From assembly GCF_030704535.1 (NCBI RefSeq), contig NC_081815.1:18181001-18245000 (forward strand): a stretch of 64,000 bases of DNA. The letters run 5' to 3'. A model generated the notes under the pieces. The model did no database searches. It was not told the origin of the DNA and saw only the letters and a list, made by a program, of their open reading frames with translations. Below are positions 48,385 through 56,340 of the stretch, one piece after another. The DNA comes from Vitis vinifera (taxonomy: Eukaryota > Streptophyta > Magnoliopsida > Vitales > Vitaceae). Both the position numbers and the translations under genes were made by a program. The stretch's first letter is position 1. Every line of letters starts with the position of its first letter.

Positions 48385-49917
48385 TGCAAATCCAAACTAG
48401 CGTGCACACACAATGAAATACAAAGACCCTTTTTAATTTAAAAAATCGTTTCTTGTTCTTCTCATTGTAGCAATTATGAAGGATGATCTTGGTTAAGCAA
48501 ACTGGAGAGTTTAGCATTTGATCATAAAATTGTTTAAGATTTTTTTTTTTTTTTTGATTGGCAAAAAAGAATATATATTGACAAAGCCTTGGAAAAGGCA
48601 CAAAAAAGTACACCCAATGAATAAAATTGTTAAGATTTAGGACAGAAGTGGTAACAATATGTACTGAACAAGTTAAATTTTCATTTCTTAATTACCCTAT
48701 GTGTTCCTTCAATGACTTGACCATCTAGATTTTTAAATTGATTTCACCAATAATATTCTTGATGCCATTGACAAGTAGGGAGTAACTTCTTTTTCAGCTC
48801 TCAAGAAGGGAGGGGACTCTGGATTAAGCTTATGGAGAGACCTTATTATGAATCCAAAACAATGGAGGGATAACCGTCAGGATAAACTTAATGGATCGGT
48901 GAGGCCCTTCTCTTTTTTGATATTGTCATATATCTTTCAGATTTTACTGATATAATTTAGACCTCTCCTGTCTGCTTTACAGGTGAAGCCAAAATTTCCA
49001 GATTTTAAACGCAAGGATGATGGTGTTCCCCTCTGGCTTGATAGTGCACCAGAATGGGTTTCCTCAAAACTTGAAGGATTGGAATTTGATAATCAAACTC
49101 ATAAAACGAAATATTTAAAGAGGAATACTGGTGAGCATGAACTAATGTTTCTTATTCTATTAACAGATTAAAATTATTTTTGTTTTAAATTCACTTCTGG
49201 CTACATATGCATGTATGCAAATTTTCAAGGTCAATATAATCTATGCAACCAAACTTCAACCTCTAATGACTTTGACGCTAGACACCCCTATGATTCACTT
49301 TTGGGGCCTGCAATGTTCTATTGAGTTCTTTCTTTGTTGCACCAATTGATTTAAAGATAGGGATGGGGGGAGTCGATTTAGAGGGTTTAGCAATGTGCAA
49401 TTGTTGAGTATGTTGTGATTTGTTGACTAACTAATACTTTGATTTTCTGTTTGTATTTTGTTTTTCAATAATCTTGAGATGTTCATTTGACCTCCACTAT
49501 GTTCCTTGGTGTTCATCAAAACTTTTAACTTTCGTCTTTTATTATCTTTGGCTGGTTATTCAAACAGTTTGTGGTCATTTAACATTAAAAAAATAATATT
49601 CACTAACTACATTGTCTGGTGTCAGGGGATGAGTCCTGGAAGAACTTGGTGGAAAACCCAGATAAATGGTGGGACAATAGATCATCAAAGGTAAAAACTC
49701 ATGAGTCTATCCTGGTAATGTCGTGCCTCATTTTTTTGGTTTCTCATCCCCTATCCTTTCTCATTAGACCAAGGAAAAGGCTCCTGATTTCAAACACAAA
49801 GATACTGGTGAGGCACTATGGCTCTCCAGCTCACCAGCTTGGGTACTCTCCAAGTTGCCTCCCATAAAAGCTGGAAAAAATGTGACCTTCACAAAGAGAG
49901 AGACACTTCTGTCTTAA
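25044..49917 (+). CDS. OSB: Organellar single-stranded DNA-binding protein (OSB) with two PDF motifs
   Basis: Seven coding exons: 25044-25486, 29721-29859, 37113-37200, 48798-48898, 48983-49130, 49626-49690 and 49768-49917. All introns are GT/AG, phases agree, and the 1134-base frame encodes 377 residues. Seen: a Ser/Arg-rich organelle transit-type N terminus (about 1-60), an SSB-like OB-fold region (about 100-215, from [15 protein letters not shown] to VMVHTVNFV), and two C-terminal PDF motifs (about 233-285 with [17 protein letters not shown], and 309-362 with [15 protein letters not shown]). OSB proteins bind ssDNA in mitochondria or plastids; Arabidopsis OSB1 restrains illegitimate mtDNA recombination. 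Which paralogue and organelle this one serves is not decidable here. Introns 1-3 total about 23 kb and are full of transposons; introns 4-6 are 84, 495 and 77 bases. A 23-base alternative micro-exon (47514-47536) with a shifted exon 4 acceptor is also in frame. Confidence 0.9.
25487..29720. other. OSB intron 1
   Basis: 4234-base intron. The first 370 bases and the last 820 bases are ordinary intron sequence; the middle is a minus-strand LINE relic. Confidence 0.8.
25990..28880 (-). mobile_element. Degenerate LINE (L1-type) relic in OSB intron 1
   Basis: Minus-strand pieces of a LINE ORF2 in the right order but in different frames with many stops: endonuclease C-terminal part near 28642-28424 ([11 protein letters not shown]), reverse-transcriptase region about 27700-26900, the RT-distal [20 protein letters not shown] segment (26818-26540) and a further downstream part (26199-26005). 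The 3' third, including the zinc-binding RT-associated domain, and any A tail are not recognised, so both ends are approximate. Not functional. Confidence 0.75.
31371..31446. repeat. Compound (AT)n(GA)n microsatellite
   Basis: AT repeats (about 31373-31393) followed directly by a long pure GA block (about 31393-31436) and GATA units, inside OSB intron 2. Likely length-polymorphic. Confidence 0.95.
31707..33416. mobile_element. PIF/Harbinger-type non-autonomous DNA transposon (1710 bp)
   Basis: The ends form an inverted repeat: GGGCTTGTTTGGTTGTTGTT at 31707 and its near-complement ending ACCAAACAAACCC at 33416, with one early mismatch. Both ends are flanked by TAA (31704-31706 and 33417-33419), the 3-bp target duplication expected of PIF/Harbinger. 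No transposase frame is seen. The interior has AT-rich, locally repeated text (units of TTACCAAATATTAAATTTGA, about 32330-32565) and then a much less AT-rich block (32570-33170) that may be captured sequence. Confidence 0.75.
33470..36280 (-). mobile_element. Decayed Copia retrotransposon relic
   Basis: Minus-strand fragments of a Copia polyprotein in correct order: integrase C-terminal part (36050-35838, with [19 protein letters not shown]), an RT N-terminal piece around 35451-35318, the [20 protein letters not shown] piece (34458-34258), the RNase H side (34002-33760, with RRSTSRYC) and a last part to about 33640. Frames are broken by stops and shifts, and no LTRs were recognised. It is split by the LINE fragment at 34692-35317. 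Not functional. Confidence 0.8.
34692..35317 (+). mobile_element. 5'-truncated LINE fragment inserted in the Copia relic (626 bp)
   Basis: Encodes the C-terminal zinc-binding RT-associated domain of a LINE (CX2C-type cluster around 34827-34872, upstream text [16 protein letters not shown]), then a stop near 35152 and the element's 3' end with an A run (35315-35320). It is flanked by 16-bp target duplications AAATTGATAGTGTCCC (34676-34691) and AAATTGATAGTATCCC (35318-35333), one mismatch apart. The repeat text belongs to the Copia relic, so the LINE came second. Confidence 0.85.
36383..36405. repeat. (TG)n microsatellite
   Basis: About eleven TG units in OSB intron 2. Confidence 0.95.
40577..40581. 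repeat. Copia target-site duplication, left (GGGTT)
   Basis: GGGTT directly before the left LTR; the same five bases follow the right LTR at 45599-45603 (GGGTT). The LINE reading frame continues across the join if the element and one copy are ignored, confirming the insertion point. Confidence 0.9.
40582..40752 (-). repeat. Copia 3' LTR (171 bp)
   Basis: Plus-strand text starts TGTTGAGAGAGAG and ends ATATTCAACA, so the ends are TGTTGAA...CAACA on the element strand. It carries a GA tract and appears identical to 45428-45598. Confidence 0.95.
40753..40763 (-). other. Copia polypurine tract
   Basis: TTGAGGGGGAG on the minus strand directly upstream of the 3' LTR, the primer for plus-strand DNA synthesis. 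The Gag-Pol stop codon (40760-40762) overlaps it. Confidence 0.85.
40760..44806 (-). CDS. Copia Gag-Pol polyprotein, intact frame (1348 aa)
   Basis: Single uninterrupted frame. Domains in order with approximate residues: Gag (1-230); CCHC zinc knuckle [14 protein letters not shown] (about 241-255); aspartic protease with DSGASDH (about 316); integrase HHCC zinc finger (442-480) and catalytic core with the D, D, E residues near VHTDVWG (500), RSDNARE (560) and GVAERKN (597); reverse transcriptase with YVDD (about 1032); RNase H with YTDADWAG (about 1194) and DNQAAL. Length is normal for a plant Copia. All catalytic signatures are present. One atypical choice is [13 protein letters not shown] where plant Copia RTs usually have NAFLHGDL. 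It serves the element, not the host. Confidence 0.95.
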   Translation of the reverse strand: MNMTTKNQIFTSVLSGSPLITSEKLIGSENYLSWSASVELWFMGQGYEDHLVTQETDIPEVDRVQWRKIDAQLCSVLWQSVDPRILLHLQAYKTCFKFWTQAKGLYTNDIQRLYKVASAIVHLSQQDLDLSTYIGQIASLKEQFLTVMPLTPDVGAQQTQLDKFFMVLTLIGLRPDLEPIRDQILGSSSVPSLDDVFARLLRLSSTQTLPSASASDSSVLVSHTTSQGGRSGTRGRGQRPHCTYCNKLGHTRDRCYQLHGRPPRTAHMAQSSDSPLPQPPSSSASQTSQASIASVAQPGNASACLTHTSSLGPWILDSGASDHLSGNKDLFSSITTTSDLPTVTLANGSQTVAKGIGLALPLPSLPLTSVLYTPECPFNLISISKITRTINCSITFSDKFVTLQDRSTGKTIGIGRESQGLYHLTSDSSPAVCISTDAPLLIHNRLGHPNLSKFQKMVPRFSTLSSLPCESCQLGKHTRVSFPKRLNNRAKSPFELVHTDVWGPCRTASTLGFQYFVTFIDDYSRCTWLFLMKNRAELFSIFQKFYTEIQTQFNISIRVLRSDNAREYFSAQFTSFMSHHGILHQSSCAHTPQQNGVAERKNRHLVETARTLLLHSHVPFRFWGDAILTACYLINRMPSSVLHDQIPHSLLFPDQPLYFLPPRVFGCTCFVHILTPGQDKLSAKAMKCLFLGYSRLQKGYRCYSLETHRYFISADVTFFEDSPFFSTTSESLPVSEVLPIPIVSPPEAMPPRPLQVYHRRPRVVAPLPFLEAPADSLPIPSASPAPALPSPHDLPIAVRKGTRSTRNPHPIYNFLSYHRLSSPYSAFVSAISSVSLPKNTHEALSHPGWRQAMVDEMAALHSNGTWDLVVLPPGKSTVGCRWVYAVKVGPDGQVDRLKARLVAKGYTQVYGSDYGDTFSPVAKIASVRLLLSMAAMCSWPLYQLDIKNVFLHGDLVEEVYMEQPPGFVAQGESGLVCRLRRSLYGLKQSPRAWFSRFSSVVQGFGMLRSTADHSVFYHHNSLGQCIYLVVYVDDIVITGSDQDGIQKLKQHLFTHFQTKDLGKLKYFLGIEIAQSSSGVVLSQRKYALDILEETGMLDCKPVDTPMDPNVKLVPRQGEPLGDPGRYRRLVGKLNYLTITRPDISFPVSVVSQFLQSPCDSHWDAVIRILRYIKSTPGQGVLYENRGHTQVVGYTDADWAGSPTDRRSTSGYCVFIGGNLISWKSKKQDVVARSSAEAEYRAMALAACELIWLKHLLQELRFGKDEQMKLICDNQAALHITSNPVFHERTKHIEVDCHFIREKIASGCVATSFVNSNDQLADIFTKSLRGPRIKYICNKLGAYDVYAPA
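44807..45415 (-). other. Copia 5' leader, GC-rich
   Basis: About 600 bases between PBS and the Gag start. It is far richer in GC than the rest of the element, with repeated CCGGCGA-like text, and holds a 22-base C run on the element strand (45035-45056). A 195-residue open frame (45480-44893) begins inside the 5' LTR and crosses the leader, the C run giving a proline stretch; it ends inside the leader before the Gag start and shows no known domain. Packaging or translation signals presumably lie here, but none can be pinned down. Confidence 0.7.
45035..45056. repeat. G22 homopolymer in the Copia leader
   Basis: 22 consecutive G bases on the plus strand. Length may vary or be mis-called in assembly. 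Confidence 0.9.
45416..45427 (-). other. Copia primer-binding site (initiator Met-tRNA type)
   Basis: TGGTATCAGAGC on the minus strand, directly after the 5' LTR. This is the standard plant PBS complementary to the 3' end of initiator methionine tRNA. Confidence 0.95.
45428..45598 (-). repeat. Copia 5' LTR (171 bp)
   Basis: Appears identical to 40582-40752 over its full length, including the number of GA units. Contains the element's promoter by position; on the element strand there is a TATATATATCTCTC stretch that could act as a TATA box. Confidence 0.95.
47795..48185. repeat. GGTGCA-rich block, possible DNA-transposon remnant
   Basis: The left side has repeated GGTGCAA and CACCTAAGGTGCA; the right side has GCACCTTGATCCTAGGTGCG and CTTTAAGCGCACC in partly inverted sense, with AT-rich text between. 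This resembles plant hAT/MULE-like MITEs, but exact termini and a target duplication were not found. Confidence 0.35.
48333..48384. repeat. CT-rich then (CA)n microsatellite
   Basis: Imperfect TCTC block followed by about eight CA units, in OSB intron 3. Confidence 0.9.
48541..48620 (-). mobile_element. Truncated LINE 3' end insertion (80 bp)
   Basis: T15 followed by GATTGGCAAAAAAG and about 50 bases of LINE 3' sequence, minus orientation. Flanking duplications are ATAAAATTGTTTAAGAT (48524-48540) and ATAAAATTGTTAAGAT (48621-48636), differing by one T. It sits about 180 bases from OSB exon 4. Confidence 0.75.
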
Positions 49918-50545
49918 AGCCAATTTTAGGAAGGAGAAAATTTAAGGTAACCTGTTTCGATGCTTCAACGCTTGTGTTGTGCTAGTATTTAATCATTTCA
50001 AGATGAATTTAGTTTTTTATTTGCAGGAGCTGCACCTTACTGCCATCTTTAAAGCAACAGAAAGTTTCCAAATGCCGTATGCATCATTTAATCAGAAGGG
50101 AAGCATACTCGCATTATCATTCGACCACCATTCTGATGCTCGAGACATGGGTGATGTATTCTTTTAGGATGAACCTTTAGGCACATAAATGAACCTTACT
50201 GCTAAGAACAATCATACATATATACAAGTTCTGCAGGATAAGCTGTTTCAGAATGTTTATATTGGGTCGGAACCTGAGCAACCAAGGTTCTATTTTGCTC
50301 CTGCTAGTACTCTGCAGGTGAATGGTATTGGAAGGTGATCTTGACAGTTTAGATATGGCTTTTTGCTGGGCTAAAGAATTTTCTCCCTCCTGGGCAATTA
50401 AGGCCTCAGGCGAAGGTACTGTAACCTAGCCTGGTTATGCTGTTTAAGTCAGTTAGAAATAAGCTAATATTTAATTTGCAAATCTATATACATGCTTGTC
50501 CAAACAATTATATCTTCACCCATAATAGGTATTAAGGACTTGCAT
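49918..50545 (+). other. OSB 3' UTR region with exon-like segments
   Basis: After the OSB stop codon the transcript could splice again: AATTTAAG|GTAACC near 49948 and TTTGCAG|GAGC near 50028. Text from 50028 to about 50330 is less AT-rich than an ordinary spacer and reads as short protein-like frames, but none joins the OSB frame. It may be spliced 3' UTR or a decayed neighbouring gene. Confidence 0.35.
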
Positions 50546-50549
50546 AAAA

Positions 50550-51361
50550 TTGTTCTTAAAATGTTTTTAAGAACTTAGAAAAGTTTGTAGCATTGATGAA
50601 AATATTGGTTTTTACGGATATATAAGGAAATATTGATGGTAATTTTGACAAAAAAAACATATCAATGGAAATTTTTTTGAGAAAAAAGTAAAAAGAAATG
50701 ATAAAATAAGAAATAATACACATAGAGGGCGTTTGTTTTTTCAGTTTTTTATAAAAAGTAATTTGTTTTTAATCTTTAAGTTGTTTGTTTTTCTATTTTT
50801 TCATGACTTATTATTAACTTTTTGTTAAATAAAAAAAGTTAAAATATTTGGTTTTTTCTAAATAGAAAAAGTATTGTGTTGGTTTTTCTTTATTTTTTAA
50901 TATTTAATATAAATAAAATATTAAAAAAAATAAACAATATAATATTTAATACTATTAAATATTAAAGTTTTATTTAGAATTAAGTAAAAATAAATAAATG
51001 TCACCTTATTTTTTTTGGTCAATTGAATTAATATGTATAATATAACTTATAATATTTGTATCTAGAAAAGTAGAGATATTTAGATATATAAAGGAAATGA
51101 AAGACCCATTAATGAACTATTGGTTCTAAGCCATCTTGATGAATCAACAATTCGAAGTGCTTTTCTTGCATATTTTTGATAAACCAGCGTTTATATATAG
51201 ATGTAGGAGGATTTGGGAAGTAAGAAGCCCCTTTGACATCTCTTCATCTGCAAAGAATTCTCGATGTGAAAACATAGAAACAAAGGGCTGATATTTGAAT
51301 AGGAAAAAGTAGAGATATTTAAATATATAAAGGAAATGATGATACGTGTATAATTTTTAAA
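50550..51361 (+). repeat. Dispersed direct repeat, copy A (with 204-bp extra segment)
   Basis: Matches 63427-64000 closely from TGTTCTTAAAATGTTTTTAA to ATGATACGTGTATAATTTTT. Copy A alone has an extra 204 bases (51101-51304) bounded by a 35-base duplication with one mismatch (51066-51100 and 51305-51339, containing GTAGAGATATTTA and ATATATAAAGGAAATGA). The class of the repeat is not identified; no frame is present. Confidence 0.8.
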
Positions 51362-51589
51362 ATGGTTATAATTTTATTTTTAAATTTATATTTTTATTAT
51401 ATTTAATTCATGTAAAAAAAAATAACAAAGATTTATTTAAGAAAATTATGACAATGGTTTTTATATTTTTAATACAAATTTGGATATAAGAAATTAAAAT
51501 TATATTATTTATTAAAGTTTTATTTTAATATTTTGTGTTTGATAAGAATATATTAAAAATATATTCATCTCCAAACTTCCTTTTTTGTT
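51362..51589. other. AT-rich spacer
   Basis: Very AT-rich; nothing recognised. It may include the continuation of repeat copy A beyond what the window shows for copy B. Confidence 0.4.
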
Positions 51590-53560
51590 AAAATGAGAGT
51601 GCATTAGTCCAAGTGGTAATGTGATTTGAGGATTGACTATTGGAAAAATTGGGTTGACCATAAAAAAAATTGGCATTTGTGGGAAAAATCTTGAAATTTC
51701 GGCAAAAAATCTAGAAAAGAAGAGAGAATTTTTTTTTGCCCAAGAATGAATTTTCTTTTCATTCCAAGAACCTTTTATAAGCTTACGAAAGTCCATTAAT
51801 TGTTACTTCATTTATGGTTTTGGTAAATGTGATAAATGAAGCTTAAAATAAACGGCACATTAAAGGTAATAAAGGGCAAAGGGAGGGGGCGAAAGGGGGT
51901 AGAGGGTGATGGTCATCTACCATTATATTGCTTGCATTTGTGAAATCATTTATAACACTCCCCTTGGGATGTCCACCATGCTAAGATGAATATACCTTAA
52001 AAAAAAACCTTGCTTGTAAAAAACCTTATGGGAAAAATCCAATGAAGGTAAATGAGTACAATATTCTTCTAATTCTTTAGACTACTTTTAGTTTGTTAGG
52101 GTTACTTTAGTATAGACTTTGTCGATAAAATCTAATGAGACAAAACTTGTTGAAGGAAAAAATGGGACTTTAACATCCTTTTATAAACGTACTCCTCTCA
52201 TATTAATATCCTTGAGTTGATGCATTCCAATCTTATGTTATTGACCTCTTTAATATTAAGGTTGATAATGACTTTGTGAATAAACCTGCTAAATTATCAC
52301 TTGAACATATTTGTTGAATATTAATTTCACCACTCTTATAGAGTTGATGCTTATAAAAACTTTTAGTGAAATATATCTAGTTTTACTTCCTTTAATATAA
52401 CCCCCTTTTATCTATGCAATGCATGCAACGTTATCTTCATATAATACTGTTGAGTTGCCTTTGATAGAGGAGTCTACATGATTCCTAAATATGTTGGACC
52501 ATAAATTTTAGTCATGTATATTCATAATTTGCCCCATGTATTATAAGTATTTCTAAATGATTTGACGATATAGTCACCATTATTTATTTGGTAGATCTCC
52601 ATTAAATAGTAGTACCACCACAATTAAACACATACATGTTTGTGACCTAGTCTTATGTGGGTCTGAAAGGCATCTTGCATTTGCATATTAAATTAATTAT
52701 AGCTTTGAGTATCTTAAGTAAACTAAACTCATATCATTAGTTTCACAAAGATTGCATAATATATGTTTGGTACCATTACAAAGTCTTCAAATTGGAGTAT
52801 GATTATATCTCATTAATAAATTGATAGAAAAAGCAATATATGAGCGTGTACAATTAGCAAGATACATAGGTGTACTAATAACACTAATATATGGTACTTC
52901 AGGACTAAGTAATTTTTTGCCTTTTTTGCATGGACAAAATGAGTCATTTTTTACTTAAGTGATTACATAATTATTAGAGAACTTAAAAGGATGTACTTAA
53001 TTCATATGAAAACGCTTCAAAAATTTTTTAATACAGATTTATTGATATACTAAAACTCTATTTAGAAAATTCTAAATTTGTAAGTTGAAACAATTATTTA
53101 TTTATTTTTGCTAAAATTTTTCATTTCAATTTTTTTTTTCAAATATTTGTCAAGATTTAAGTCATCAACATATATTGCAATAATTGGAAATTCGGTTTCT
53201 AATTTCTTAATAAAAATACATGGATATGTAGAATTATTCACATCCCCTTTTTTAGTATGTATGAATACTAAGACGTTTATGCAACATGTATTCAAATTGC
53301 TTTAATTTATATAAGGATTATTATAACTTGATCAAGTACATGCTATAAGGTTTTGTACTATTTGCTTCAAATAATTTAGATCGTTTTCATGTATATATCA
53401 TTATTTATGAATCCATATAAATATGTTGTAATAACATCCATTAGACACATATTTAGTTCTTTAAAGACTCAATCTAATTAAAAAGTGAAACGTGATTGCA
53501 TCTATAACAAGAGAGTAGGAATCTATTAATAGATTTAAAAGTTGTTTTTAAAAAATGTTG
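51590..53560 (-). mobile_element. Heavily decayed Copia relic
   Basis: Minus-strand fragments: an RT piece at 53295-53098 with YPCIFIKK and the YVDD box, and probable RNase H and C-terminal remnants over 52900-52190. The text ACACTCCCCTTGGGATGTCC (51955-51974) looks like a polypurine tract plus the start of the end region of a plant Copia, placing a possible 3' LTR at about 51590-51955. Stops are frequent. It is a different family from 40582-45598, judged by the quite different text around YVDD. Confidence 0.6.
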
Positions 53561-53628
53561 TGAAAATAATTCTAAACTTTTTGTTTCTTGGCTTTGAAAA
53601 TAACAAAAATAAATAAATAAAAATGATA

Positions 53629-53635
<7 letters not shown>

Positions 53636-53680
<45 letters not shown>
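53636..53680. repeat. (TA)n microsatellite
   Basis: Pure TA repeat of about 20 units, just left of the LINE. Confidence 0.95.
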
Positions 53681-53942
53681 GAGGCATAATGTGCCGAGGT
53701 ACCCATTTTTTTCCCTTTAGTCGGATAAATAATTCTAAAATTTTGTTTTAGTAATGAAAAAATAGTCGTTATTCACTTTGATTTTCAAATATCATCTACT
53801 TAATTACAAAATTAAAATCCGTTTGACATTGATTATACGATGTGCTTTTAATTTAAAAAGTGTTTTTTTTTTAAAAAAAAAAAAAAGTGTTTGACAAAAT
53901 TTAGGATTTTTTTTTTTAATTTGAAAAATCATTTGTAATTTT

Positions 53943-56307
53943 TTTTTTGATAGACAAAAAAGAAAATTAGATTAAAACACACCAAAAAACAGGGGGCGCT
54001 CCTTGCGTACACAGGTTGTATACAAAGAAGACCCAAACCATGACAACAAAAGAAAGAAAAAACCTAAAAAGGAAAAAGTTAAACAACAACCCGATCACCC
54101 AACAAATTCTGAAAAGAGAGACAGTCCAAGTCCAAGTCTAGAAATTGCTGAGACCACTCAAGAAGAGACTGAAGAAAGAATTTTCTCAAGCTTGTATCTG
54201 ACATCTCTTCCTCTTGGAAGATTCTTCGATTTTGCTCTCCCTAAATACACTAAAAAGACAAATAGGCACCATTCTCCAAACTACACTCCTTTTCTTCCCC
54301 AGACCCTTAATTTTCCATTCAAGAAGTAGATTTCTCACTGAATCCGGGAACACCCACACCACCCCAAAAGAAGAAAGCAACAAAGTCCAAAACTCCCTTA
54401 TCTTACCACAATGAATTAGGCTGTGGTTCGTCGATTCCTCACTCTCTTTGCAAAGATTGCATCTATTAACCATAGACAAACTCCTCCTTATTAACATATC
54501 TACAGTAGAAATTTTACCCAAAACTGCTTCCCAAGCAAAAAAACGAGTTCTTAAAGGGGCATACGAACCCCAAACCTCCTTTGCTGGAAATAAAGGGTTG
54601 TTGTCTTCCTTCAAAGACCTACAATAAGATTTAACCTTAAACATTCATTTCCTCTCAATTTTCCAAACTAGAAAATCTTCCCCTTCTTGAACCTTTACTG
54701 CAGAAATGTGACCCAAAAAACGATTCACCTCCTCCAACTCCCAATCTTGAAAGGATCTTCTAAAGTGCACCTCTCAACCCCCGCCACCACCTCCTTGTCT
54801 TCCCTAAAGATCAGCCACTACAGCAGAATTATGGGTTGCAATTCTAAACAGCAAAGGGAAGAGATCCTTCAGATTAGAGTCTCCTACCCAATTGTCCCAC
54901 CAAAATCTGGTTCGTCTCCCATTTCTAATACAAATACTAGTTCTAAGAAAGAACTCCTCCCAACCCTTTCTAATGTCTTTCCAAAGGCTTGTCCCATAAG
55001 ACTCCCTCACCTCTCTAGTGGTCTAATCACCTTGCACCTCCCCAAATTTACCAACAATGACTCTTCTCCAAAAACTCTCCCTTTCTATAGGAAATCTCCA
55101 AAGCCATTTTCCGAGCAAAACATGATTGAAGTCCTTCAAGTGCCATAACCCCAACCCTCCATGCCTCTTATCTTTGCAAATAAATGCCCATCTTACCAAG
55201 TGGATATTCTTTCTCTCCTCCATATCTCCCCAAAAGAACTCCCTTTGAATTTTTTCCAATCTAAGTCTCACTTTCCTTGGGATTACAAAAAGCAACATAA
55301 AGTAGATAGAGAGATTTGAGAAGTGCTCTTGATGAGGGTAAGATGACCTCTCTTAGAAAGATATTGTTTTTTCCACGTAGCCAATTTTCTCTTGAATCTT
55401 TCTTCTACACCATCCCAAACTCTACACGAATTGTGAGAGGCTTTAAGAGGTAAACCTAGATAAGTAGTAGGGAGATTCCCTACTTTACACCCGAAAACTG
55501 CAGCAGCTCTGTCCACTTCTTCCACTCACCCAACTGGAAAAATTTCGTTTTTCTGCAAATTAATTTTTAGGTCTGAAACCACTTCAAAGCAGATACTAAT
55601 CCACTTCCAAAAAACCAACTAGTTCCTATTATCCTCACAAAAAAGAAGAGTGTCATCAGAAAACAACAGATGGGTAACCGAAACCCCTTCTCCACGTCTC
55701 CCCATTACCTTGAAGCCCCTAATAAATCTTTTCTCCTTAGCTCTTGATATTAAACTACTAAAAGCTTCCATGATCAGCACAAATAGATAAGGTGAGAGTG
55801 GGTCACCCTACCTTAGGCCTCTAAACGTTGAGAAGAAATCTGTGGGAGTACCATTCACTAAAACTGCCATTCTCACAATTGATATGCAGAAAAAAAATCT
55901 AGTTTCGCCACTTATGACCAAAACCCATTTTCTCCAAGACTGAAAGAAGGAATCTCCAGTTTACGTGATCGTAAGCCTTTTCAATGTCCAATTTGCACAC
56001 TAAACCTGTACCAGCGCTTCGCTTCCTTGAGTCTATCGCCTTATTGGCTACCAAAACAACGTCCAAAATCTGTCTCTCTTCTACAAATGCATTCTGACTG
56101 TTCGAAACCACTTTTCCCATCACTCTTTTCAGTCTATTTGCTAGAACTTTGACAATAATATTATAAAGATTCCCCACTAGACTGATTGGTTTAAAATCCT
56201 GCACATCACTAACCCCCTCTTTCTTTGGAATAAGCACTAAGAAAGTTGCATTATGGCTTCGAAAAAACGCATTCTGCAAATGAAGCTCCTCAAACACCTG
56301 CATCACT

Positions 56308-56340
<33 letters not shown>

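Larger units (their letters stand above)
37201..48797. other. OSB intron 3
   Basis: 11597-base intron. 37201-38480 is plain AT-rich intron sequence with nothing recognisable. A LINE occupies 38481-47211 and carries a Copia element at 40582-45598. 47212-48797 has a GGTGCA-rich block, a CT/CA microsatellite and a tiny LINE insertion. Confidence 0.8.
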
